From assembly GCA_036768485.1 (NCBI GenBank), contig JAVLUZ010000154.1, positions 21,443,896 through 21,507,895 of the forward strand: a stretch of 64,000 nt of DNA. Reading direction: 5' to 3'. The first letter of the stretch is position 1; every line of letters starts with the position of its first letter. A program made the translations under genes and the position numbers. This DNA comes from Mermis nigrescens. Lineage: Eukaryota; Nematoda; Enoplea; Mermithida; Mermithidae. Positions 12,701-24,700 of the stretch are shown here, piece by piece. The notes below the pieces were generated by a model, which was given only the letters and a program-made list of their open reading frames with translations, was not told where the DNA came from and ran no database searches.

Positions 12701-15700
12701 GCTTTAAAAAGCACCTTTTATACGAATTTTTAGCACATTTTAGGAAACTTCCGAAAAATCCTAGATAAGGGGGTTGAAAAATTTTTGTAGAGGGGGGTGA
12801 ATGAAACCCTCAACCAGTGATCGGACCGAGGCCTCGGCCTCGGCAAGCCTCGGCGTTTTTTGGAGCTTCGGCCTCGGCGCCGAGGGCGAAGCTGAAAAGT
12901 GCCGACGCGCCGAGGGTTAAAATCAAATTTGAATAAGTTTGATATATCCATTGAATATTAACTATTTAGAATACATCTGCAGTAAACAGGCTATTTTTTA
13001 CCTATAGACTTTTCTTATGGTTTTACTCGCGTACCCAGTTATACCAAGTTACATACAGCAAAGTGCCAATTTATTATTCATGTGATGACTTAGTTTTAAT
13101 TCTCATGCTCGCTACATGGATCGGAAACACACATTCCCAAAGGGGGGGTGAGGGAGGGTTATTACCCTCCTCTCAAGGTACAAGACTCAAGTCACTGTCA
13201 GACGTTTTTTGGTGAAAACCTTTTGAATAATTTTTGAAGTTAATTTTTACTATGGCAAAAGTGCAGCTAATTATTAGAATTTCACGAAGTGATACAGTAT
13301 TTTTGAATGTAAGCAAGAGTAAATAGACAAACTATCACTATGAAGCATGCATGCAACAGCTCAAAATTTTCGGAAGGGGCTCCTCGGCATGCATGTAACG
13401 GCTTGAAATCTCGGGTAGGGGTCCCTGGCCATTTTTAGGAGGAGGGGGGATTAGCGACTCTAATTTTATGTCAAAAATGGCAAAAGCACCTAAAAATAGC
13501 CAACAAAGCGCAAATTTTTGCCAAAAGTGGGGAGGGTGGGTCAAAATTTTCTGACGTTGGAGGGAAGAGTGTGGGGAGGATGTCCAACCCTGGGTGGATG
13601 GGGAATTCCCAAACCCCCTGTTACACGTATGGTTTTCAACCATTTTTATGGGAGAGGGGTAAATGATCACGAATTTTCGGCCGAAAATCGCAAAAACGCA
13701 CCTAAAAATGGCCAATAAATGCAGGTTTTGCCAAAAATCAAGTTCGGCTCGTGCATTTTTTGGAGCCATTTTTATACAATGTTAAAATACTTTCTTGGAC
13801 AAAGTGATATTTATTATATCGTTTTTCAGTATATTTTAGGAAATTTCGAAAAATTTTCGGCGCTTCGCGCAAAATATCGCTAATATACTGTATTCAGATT
13901 GAAGCAGGGGAAATAAACACTCCAAAATCAATTTTTGTGTAATCTAGGCATTTTATGCAGATTTAAAAATGTTTTGTATTTATTTATACTGTTTTTAAAA
14001 ATTTTATGCAAAATAAGTACTATTTAATAACTTTGCACTTTTTCGCCGTTCAAAGATAAAATTGACTAATTTATCCTGATGTTGCATTGGATTTCTAAGC
14101 ACAGAAGTGCTTATTACAAGATTTAATTGGCATATTGCAATATCTGTAATATTTCTGATTTTGAAGTACAAGTTGTTTTAGCTTCCTCAGTCGAATTTTA
14201 TGTGTAAATTTCATCAAAAGCTGATAAAAATTTCGGCGCGAACTAATATTATCAACTAAATTCAAGCCAAGTTATCACATTTAGGGCCACGTTTTTTGTA
14301 TTCGGCAAAGATTTTTCATAATGCACAGAATCTTTTCAGGACCGTCTACGTGCACAAAGATTTTTGGAGGGACGAAAACTGTAAAAAGGTTTAAAATTTT
14401 CGAAAATTTTCGGCGCATCAGTAATTGTCTGTCCTACATATCTTTAAAATAGTAGAATTTGCATTTAGAATGGAAAAATGTCAAATATTGAAAAACCCAG
14501 GAATTAGCAAAGATACACTACCAAAGGTCGAAAAACCCTGTTTTACCACACTAAATCGCTACTGTACAATACTATAATAGTACACAAAAATTTGCATTTA
14601 CAAAATGTTCAAAGACTTTTGGATACCATCTTTGCACACGTAAAAAGGTATCTTGCACAAAAAAACACTGTTTAGGACTGCATGCCGGTTGCAGGTCACA
14701 CACTGGCAGTATGTAAAAATGTGTATGTTTAAAAATATATTTATATAAAATATCTACAAAAATTTGTTCGCTCATACAAAGACACTACTTAATTTACTGG
14801 TCCCCCATTTTGGGATTTCACCCTTCCCTCATCTCTGGACCTTGGGAAACTATGATCGGAAAGTACAGTGCAGTTTCCGTCATATTACCTGCCACACCAG
14901 AATTGGATGACTGAAAAAACGTGTTTAAATATGCATTACTGCAAAAGCGAGCACAACAATGGCTACAGTTCTGTCTTTACTTATCTTATTTCGTTTGTTC
15001 GTTTATTTCTTCGACACTGTTTTCTTATTTATAGTAATAAAAGCTTTTAAGTGCTCGTTCAGCCATATTTTTTATAAACTTTTCCAAGTCTTCATCAAAG
15101 GCAACTTGTTAAATTAAGTATGTTTTCATGCTGCTGACTTTATTCAATAAATCCTTCACACTAGAGATGTGCCGGGGCCGCTCTTTTTGCCGGGGCCGGG
15201 GCCTGGCCGGGGCCTGTACAAAACATATACCCTATACTTACTAAGCTATACCAAGCATCCACATTATTTCTATACTGACCTAACATCTTAGTATTACTAT
15301 TGTAAGCAATTAAATATTGCTTTAATGAATTAAAGACTTAAAATTAAGCAGATAAAAGAGAAATAAACAAAAAATTAATGAATAATTGTGAATATAGGTA
15401 TTTTGTACAGGCTGTGAAGGAAAATCTGCATATTTTCGATACCTCCACTTAACTTATTTAAACTAAATGCTACTTTTAACTCATTCATTCATAGCTATGG
15501 CTAAAAGATTTAGAGTTGACAAATACGTTCTATTTCTAGTTAGAAATTGTACGTTTTTAACAAACTATTTCTACAAAAAACACTTTTACATTCATTTGAA
15601 TGGGAACCGTGTGCTTTAAAACGCGTTTCCTGTGTAATAGTTATTAGGACCGAGGTTAATTATAGGCGAATATAAACTACGCTGCAGAATTGCGTCCGAT

Positions 15701-18700
15701 CCGATAAACTAAATATGTCTCAAATAGTTTCCTAGGGTCCAGAGTTGAGGGAGGGTGAAATCCCAAATTGGAGGACCAGAAAATTAGTGGCAAAACAGGG
15801 TCTTTTGACTTTTAATTGTATATTTTAGCTAATTTCTGAGTTTCTAACGCCAAGAATGACTAAAATTGTCTCAAAACGGCGCAAAGCGCCTAAAAATTTG
15901 ACATTTCTGCATTCTAAATTTAAATTTTGCCATTTAAAAGATGTATAGGACAGACAATTTTTCATATCGGAGGGAAATGCCGAAAAATTTTTGGAATTTT
16001 ATACCTTTTTACAGTTTTTATCTTCCCAAAAATCTTTGTACATGTACAAAGATAGTCCTGGTCTTTGTACATCGGGAAAAATTTTTGGCGAATACAAAAA
16101 ACACTCTTTTGTTCATGCAAATTTTTGTATACTTTAATATGGTACAGTAACGATTTCAGTGTGGTAGTAGAACATAGTTTTTCGACCTTTAGTAGTGTAT
16201 TTGGCTAATTTTTGGGTTCCTGTATATTTGACATTTCTCCATTTTTCCATTCTAAGCGCAGTGTTGCTTATTACAAGATTTAATTCGCATATTACAATTT
16301 TTGTAATATTTCTCATTTTTGTAGTAAAAGTTGTTTTAGCTTTCTCAGTCGAGTTTTATGTGTGAATTCCATCAGAAGCTCATAAAAATTTCGGCACTTC
16401 GCGCCGAACTATCAACTAAATTCAGGCCGAATTATCACATTTAGAAGCACGGTCTTTTTGTATTCGGGGAAGATTTTTGCTGATGTACATAGACGTTTCA
16501 GGACCGTCTTTGTACATGTACAAAGATTTTTGAAGAACAAAAACTGTAAAAGGTGTAGAATTCCTTATTGAAAATTCTACCATTTTAAAGATTTTCAAAG
16601 GGGGTAAGTGGCTGCAAAAATGGAGCCGCTTACCCTCCTTCCCCTGAAAATAGCCGAGGAATATACATGTGACAGGGGGTTTGGGCCATCCACCATCCAC
16701 GCTTCGAAGCCCCGAACTTCATTGAAAGTCAGAAAATATTTGACCACCCTCCCCATTTTTTGGCGAAAGCCTGTGCTTTTTTGGCTATTTTTATGTGTTT
16801 TTACCATTTTTGATCTAGTCGCTAACCCCCTCCTTCTAAAAATGGCGCGGGACCCCTACCCTAGATTTCCAGCCGTTACATGTAGTTAGGTACACTTTTG
16901 CCATACTAAAAAATTAAGTTCAAAAAATTCAAAAGAATTTCACCAAAAATCGTCTGACAGTGACTTGTGTCTTGGACCCTGAGGGGGGTCTTTGATTTCT
17001 GGGGTCTTTTGTGTGGTCGAGACGTGATGATTCAGACAATGAAACACTAGACTAAATTTGTTTCTTGTGACATAAATAGTAATAAAACATGATATGAAAA
17101 GCCATTTACTACTGAATATTATTTCCCCCCACGCCGCATGTATGTGTCATGTCTGACCCCGGCCAGCCCCGGCGGCCCGACCGGTTGTTCCAGCCCGGAC
17201 CGCCCCGGCCCCGGCCAAAAAAGTGTGGTCGAGACTGTTAGGCATAGAAAACAATAAGCTAAGCTGAACAGAATATGGCTTTTCGATTTATGCTGATTCG
17301 ATGAAAGAAATAGACGAGCAAAACAGTACAATACAAAAGATTACGATTACATTGCACGAGAAATAAGTGACCCAGAGATTAGCTACACGCTTGAAAAACT
17401 TATCTCTAGAATATCAACAAAATCATCGGGGCGAAAAATGCTTGTACGACGAAAAATAATTTACCAAGATTAGGGAACATGCATAATCGAATTAAAATAA
17501 TATTTAAAAATTAATTGAAAACTACACAAAAATGAAGACATTTGCTCTATTATTTGGCGCACAGCGCCGGAATTAGTGAAAAACCGCATATATTAAAGCA
17601 AACGAATTTTATCTGGATGATAAAATAAGTTGCCGTACCCTAGCATTTTTTAAGGTAGTACATACATCGATTTATAAAACAATTTTACAGACACTGGTGA
17701 AAGTCCCTTGCATTTTAAACTTTATTGTCTAAGAATTATCGGTCAAACGTGCTTATTTTCGCAATAAAAATTGTTATTTGAGCTAAGCTATTCAAGAATG
17801 TATCGAATTGTTTCAATGCTCACTCAAATCTTGATTATTAGATTACCTGAAGCGAAACACAACAGTAGCCTAAGCTTAATTTTAACGAAATTTAGCTTAT
17901 TTTTAGCGAATAAATAAATATTATGTTGCAGGCAAAAAAGATTAATTTTGTTCGATTTTCATTTATTTTTCATCGTTTTTACAGGCCCCGGCCCCGGCGC
18001 CGGGGCCTGGCACATCTCTACTTCACACATTTAATCAACTATTATTGAAAATAAAAATGAATTGTTTGACATTCGATAAAGTGTTTAATATTACGATTAT
18101 TCTCTAGCTCATGTGCACACAAAATATTCTAAGAGTACTATTTATGGGTATAGGTATATAAGCTTGACCCTCGGCATTACCCTCGGCCTCGGCTTCGGCC
18201 TCGGCCGAGGCAAGAATTTTAAGTCGCCTCGGCCTCGGCCGAGGGTCCAAAAAGTACCCTCGGTCCGATCACTGCCCTCAACCCCCCAGATTCGCATTAA
18301 AGCGACAAAAGAGGCAACAAATACATTGATGTAGACTAAAAAATGAGGGAAATAAAGAATTTAAGTAGTGCACGTTAAATCATTATGTGATAAATCGAAA
18401 ACGGCAAAAAGTAATATTGCAACGAAAAGTAGATGATCACAAGAGAAAAATTAATGCTGAGAGGGCGTTTTCTATGCATAATTTTCATTGTTAGCATCAG
18501 TCCAACAATAGAAAAAACGAATCATTATAAAAACTGAGATGCTCAAGACGAAGAAGACGTTAAGTAAGCTAAATACCCATGAAAGAGAAGAGAAAATAAG
18601 TGAAAATGGCGAACGTAGAAGGCAGGTACATATGCAAAGCATGGGAATTCTGGGAGGGGAAGGCGTGAGATTTCAAAATGATTTTTTCAACCCAAAAATG

Positions 18701-21700
18701 ATGGACACGGGTCGAACAACGTTTTCGACGTTTCTGACGATGCTCTATCTTTTGAACAAACAAACATAAAGAAAAATTCAATTAAATCTAACAAAATATA
18801 GTCAAAAAATGATTATATGACGTGAAGCGCCAAAAATCCGATGCCGTTGAGCAAATAAATAGCTAAAAACGCTTAAAAATCACCTGGCCTACGAATTTTT
18901 GGGAAACTTTTGGAAAATCCCGAATTTTGGGAGAGGCGTGAAGAAATTTCCGGGGACGGGTGAAAAAATTTATGGGTTGGAGGTGTGCAAACTTATTTGG
19001 AAGGGGCGAAACCTCCAAAAAACCCAAGATCATGTATGGTCGAAGGTATAATCAATATCTACCGGCCGAATCTAGGGAAGGCATCAGTTCGGCAGCGTAA
19101 TAGAAGAAACAGCGCGCCGCAGCAAAATTTTTTTCAATCAGTAAAATAACTCGCAGAAGTCGTTGCTCGGGTGGCAAGTTCTCCATGTAAAAATTGCTGA
19201 ATACCAAATTGACTATAGACTTTCTTAATTTAACCGACGATTCGACCGCCAAACGAGCCAATATATGGTCGACATTCACAACGTTCCAGTACTGCAAAAA
19301 CATTCGATTTCACCACGTACTGCAACATAAGAATATCATGCATGCCGTTGAAAAGCCAAAAAATTAGGTCAACTTGCTAGCTTGCTTCCAATATTTACAA
19401 ATACTCGGGTTTGCGCAATTTTTGAACTACTACTCAATTTTAGCAGGCGCGGACCACACATGGGCGAGCTGGGGGGGGGGAAGCTGGCCCCAGAATCCGG
19501 CGGAACATCAAAATTACATTTTGGGGGCTATTATTGCCAATTTTGCCCATCGGACCACCTACATAGTGTTTGATTGCTGCCCATGCAGGGAGCAGACGTG
19601 ACGTACGTATACATGTATATTTATAATTAGCCACTTCAACAAAATCGTTTATTTAAGACGTGAAAATAATTAAAAATTCATAAACCAGCAGCAATTTAAA
19701 GTTAAACTGATTAAATTAGATTAAATTTAAATTAACACTTTTACTTTAAAGCTACAATAAGGACTTCAATCAGTTGTTGAGGACAGAAAAGTAACATCAG
19801 CATTTATTAATCACAAATACTTTAATCAGCCGTGCAATCGCTAAACCTAATGATGTACATGCGCGGTGGGCAGCACCAAAATACTGGGGGTGCAATCAAA
19901 GGTTAAAAAATGGTCTTAAAAATGGTGGTATGGCAAAAAACACTATTTTTCGATGTTTCTCATCGAGCACTATCCATCGGCATCAAAAATTGCGAAAAAA
20001 CAAAAAGTTTTCAAAAATTGAATTCTGGGGTTATTTTGGTTTTTGGGGGGGGGTGCATACCCCTAAATCTCCCCCCACGCCCACGTGTGCATGCGACCGT
20101 CGCTTTGAACTTTAGAACTAGCCTGACTGCACAAATTTTGCGGAGAAAACAAGTTGCCAAGTTCTAAAATAAATGTATAAACTACACACTGAGAAAAGTG
20201 GATAAACAACTAAAATAGCGATTCCTAAATACAACTTTAGCAGAAATTAAACTTTAAACATTACAAGCTTAGGTTTAATCGTTATGTCAAAGCGAAAGTC
20301 CGTAAAGTACTAAGATCAATTGAATAAATAGATGATTATTGAATAATCGACGTTAAATCTTACCGCAACCGATTTTATTTGCTTCAGTTTGTGCATTAAT
20401 TTCACAAAGGACGAACGAACGGCTTCAGATACGTCGTGCATGCATAATGATAAGGAGGGCAAAATCTTCTCCATTACTGCATGACTATCCGGATTTTCCA
20501 CAACCATCGATAAACCCTGTAAGTAAAAAAACAGATAAAGACAGAAAGACTATAAATCACGCTATATTACTTAAATTAGGGAGAGGTGCACTCAAGGGGT
20601 GGCAGCCACACATGGGTGTGAGGGTCTGCTGGACCCCCATAGAATCCGGTGGCGGACCCCTAAAACCAATAAACCCCAATAATTGAACCTTGGTGCTATT
20701 TTTGACGACTCCGCCCCATTGAACCCCTCAGAAATTGGCTGCTACGCACCTACGGTGGCCGCCTGAAGCCGCTGAATTTTTTAAAAGCAGAACGATGCGC
20801 AAAAGCATAAAAACACCGCATAACTTCAACAAGATAAGCATAAATTAAAGTATTTCCGAGCAATTTTTCCTCGAGCGCTACGACCAAAAAATATTAGCAC
20901 TAATCGTAATACTAATTCAACGTTTATATTTAAGACAAATTATGTACTATTTGTGTCAAAATTCTGAGAAAGAGATACAAAAAGCAGTGCACTTTCTTCT
21001 ATAGTCATAATAGGGTCATCTAACGTCAGGAATACACAATGTTCAAGAATTTAGTCGCAATCTGCCATCTTATTTCCATAATAATTCTTGAAAGTCATGC
21101 TCGAACTTTTGTGAAACATACTATAAGTCTGAACGACTTCATTCAGTCATCAGCGGACTTGTACAGCATAGGAGTTCTGCGAGGGGCTGAAATTTTAAAG
21201 TGCCTTTTTCTGGGCATTAAAAAGTGGATACGCATCAAAACATCATTTTTTGGCGTTTCTGACGATTCTCTATCTTTAGAGACCGTAAAAACATGAAAAA
21301 CATTCGAAAAAATCAAAACGTTCTAATAAATTGAACAGAACATAGTCAAAAAAGTGAGTTTATAACGCGAAGCGCAAAAAATTTTGTACTTTTGAGCTAG
21401 CAGTTACCTAAAAACGCTTTAAACAGTACATTTTCGACGAATGTTCTGGAAAATCGCTAATTCTGGGAGTTAATAGAAAAAATTTTCACTTGGAGGGCCG
21501 GTGAAAACTTATCGCGGGGTTGAAAAACCTTAGAGCCTTCCCCCAAGATCCAGGCACGTATCTCTGGGGGGAATGGGGGGGATTCGAATCCCCCGAAATT
21601 CAGAAAAATAGGACTTTTAAACGTTATTTTGTGCTATTTTTGGCTTTGGGCTGAGTCCCCCTAAAATTGGTGTTGGTCCCCCAAAATAGGACGGCCAGCT

Positions 21701-24700
21701 ACGTGCCTGCCAAGATTATGTATGCTTATCGGGTTAGGGCAATTTCAAGAGAGAACTCACGAGAAAAACGGAAGATCGCACTTCAACGCTGCTACTGTCG
21801 TAAGCCATCTCTTTGACAATATGCGTGAAAATGGTTTTCAAATCGGAAACCGGAATGATGTCCCAGTACAGGCAACATATTTTACAAATGCCTTTTACCG
21901 AAGCCGATCGAATGATAGGCACTTCGTCGGTCAAGAACGTCGCAATAAGCAACAGCATACATGTGACAGGAGAGGCTTGAAGGAGATCCCTCAACCATAC
22001 ATGTAACGGCTCAATATTTGGGAGAGGGGTCCCTGGACATTTTTAGGAGAAGGGATGAACGAACTCCAATTTTTAGCCAGAAAAACACCATGAAAAAGGG
22101 CCAAAAATCGCAAGTTTTTCTAAAAATCGAGGTGGGGGGTTAAAATCTTTCTGGCTTTGGAGGAATGGGATGGACGACCAACTTTAGGTGGGGGATCCCA
22201 TTCCAACCATCCCCCTGTTACATGTCTGCCCCAACCCAAAGTTGGACGTCCCTCATATTCCCCAAAGTCAGAAAATTTTTAAACCCCCTCCCCTGATTTT
22301 TGAAAAAATTGCGTTTTTTTGGCCATTTTTACGTGTTTTTTGGCGTATTTGACCAAACTTTGGAGGTCACTCACCCACCCGCACCCCATAAAAATGGCCG
22401 GAGACCCCCAACCGAAATTTCGAGCCGTTACATGCATGCGCAGCAGTAATGCGTTGAAGAAAGATAAGGATATTACAATTCGGTAAAGGACAGAAAATAA
22501 GTTGCCAAAGTTTGGGTCTGCCAAAAGAATAAAAAAGACAATTCCGGGGAAAATCAGGCATAATTGAGGTGGAAAAAGAGGAATTTAAACTTATTCGAGG
22601 AAATAATTCAAATCGTATACATACGAACGAGATGTGTGATTAATGGTCGGTTTTAGGTCCTTTCGAACTTTAATGATCATAGTACATGCACACGGTTAAA
22701 AGCCCACGGAGGGAGGTAAACCAAGTTTTCTCGGGGGGGGGGGTGGTAAATACTTATGAATTCTACTTTTGAATGTCAAATTTTGGTACCAAATTTGATG
22801 CATTTTATTCTTCATAAATTTTTGTGGTTAAATTTGCATGAAAGCAATTAACAATTAGGGCGATAAAATGATCTGTAAAATCAAATATGAACAAAATGAT
22901 GGTAGAAAAGTGTTTATTGAACGAATTTAACATTCTACTGCTCGAAAAATAAGTCTCGTTCGTAATTGAAATTATACTGTTAGACGTCGTTAGATGCTTT
23001 TTCGTGGTTAGAGCAATAGGTTTGGTCCCAAAATGGCCTGAAGAGAATTTTGAAAAAAACTTCTGAAAATTCCTAGTAGGGAACACTCCCCATACCCCGA
23101 GTGCTGTATATGTGCCTATAATGTCTTCTTCGCTATAGATTAAGCTAAAAATGTTGAGATTTTTCACCTTCAGCTGGTCCTGAGACCGGACTAACCAAAA
23201 CTGGACGCGCTCTTTATCTAAATTACATACGTGTTCGCCATCATGACGAACCGCCTAATCCAAAATTGAGTTTCCGAAAAAAGCCAAAGACAGATAAAAC
23301 GACTTAGGGCCGACTTACCAAATCCTGCTACATCGGCAACTGACGTAAAAGTCTGTTTTGGAGAAAAACAGTAGGACCATGCTTCTAACAATCAAAGTCT
23401 AAGTACACATCTGCTAAACAAAGGAATGCACATAGATTGCTTATGTAATGTAATGCTCATTTTCGTAGAAGCATAAGTCATGCAAAAAGTAGTAAAAAAC
23501 GATAAAAAAGCTTACCGCAAACATCGCCGTCTGCTTAGTCAGTAATTCTTCATTCTCCAAAGCCCTCAAGTTATTGTTCCGCAACGGAAAAACTAGCAGA
23601 AATAATTGAACAGCGTTGTATCGTACTTCGGCGTTAAGAGCCTGCAAGCGCATACGCGTAAATTTACATATCAACAATGAAGCGTAAATCCCGGTAAAGT
23701 GAAAATGGCGGCACATCGTCGAAAAGGAAAAAAAGATTAGCTTCGATTTATTTTCCAAAAAGAGTAGACCGAGAGAATTATTTTAAATTTCAGAAAAAAT
23801 AGGCCCAATTTAGGTTAGTCCATTTCAGTAATTATTTTTGTTAAAAAAGCGCGACCAATTAATACTTCGAATCTCCTAAATAAAACGGCAATAAATGGCT
23901 TCTACATGAAAAATTCAAATGAAATTCGCTATACTCTTTAATTGAGCTTTTATTCGGCAGGTAAGTTGCAGTAGAGAAATTCAATAATTAGAAACGTTTT
24001 CTGATCCGTTAATGCTTGCAAGCCAAATCAAAGGTAGCGCCTTTTCGCATATCAACAGTAAACTTGGGTAACCCCTAAAAAGTGACCCCCCAACAGCTAT
24101 AACGAGACACACTTGATGGATATGGTTTTTTAAGAAACAGATATTGAAATATTATCTGCCAGCGTTTTTGTTTTTCTTTACACACAATGCCCAGCTATTA
24201 ATGAGCGTGTAAAGTTTACTCAGAAAATTCAAATCTTGACCAATCGCTTGCTTAGGATCACATTATTTGAGAAATGTTGCCCATGGTTTGTAGTAGCTCA
24301 CGAACCTGTACTTAAAATTGTATACGCCAAAAGGATCTAGCCCTACATTAAGACAAACTTGAATAGAAATATTTCTCCTGCCCCCTCCCAAAATTTTGTG
24401 TAGTTACATTTGAATCTGTTAATGAGCGACCAATCAACGGAACATGAATGATGCTTAGAACGTCGAGAGCTTGCTTATATGAAACGAAACGAGCCAAAGG
24501 TCCCTCTGCAAGTGTAGGGGACTGAAACGAGCTATGAGTTCAGATCTATTTTTGATAATAGCGATCAGCAGGCAGTGATCGGACCGAGGCCTCGGCCTCG
24601 GCCTCGGCAAGCCTCGGCGTTTTTTGGAGCCTCGGCCTCGGCGCCGAGGGCGAAGCTGAAAAGTGCCGAGGCGCCGAGGTTAAAATCAAATTTGAATAAG

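Larger units (their letters stand above)
15162..18020. mobile_element. Element P, hAT-like with CCGGGG arrays, nested in B1
   Basis: 2,859 bp between perfect 8-bp duplications CTTCACAC (15154-15161 and 18021-18028). Ends are TAGAGATGTGCCGGGGCC and GGCCTGGCACATCTCTA. Element B2 carries the unoccupied site, a single CTTCACAC at 26708-26715 in the same context. Its left 2 kb match element C internally although the termini differ. A C-like internal terminus lies near 17150-17235. Confidence 0.93.
12815..18274. mobile_element. Element B1, hAT-like with CCTCGG arrays, containing P
   Basis: 5,460 bp between perfect 8-bp duplications CCCTCAAC (12807-12814 and 18275-18282). The TIR CAGTGATCGGACCGAGG is perfect at both ends. 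Subterminal CCTCGG/CCGAGG hexamers fill 12829-12920 and 18165-18260. It contains MITE A2 (14288-14670) and element P (15162-18020). Without P it is about 2.6 kb. No transposase ORF. Confidence 0.95.

Noticed and set aside
13338..13769. 143-codon minus frame
   Set aside because: It coincides with the I-type repeat inside B1. The same text appears at 24.9 kb and 54.0 kb with frame breaks.
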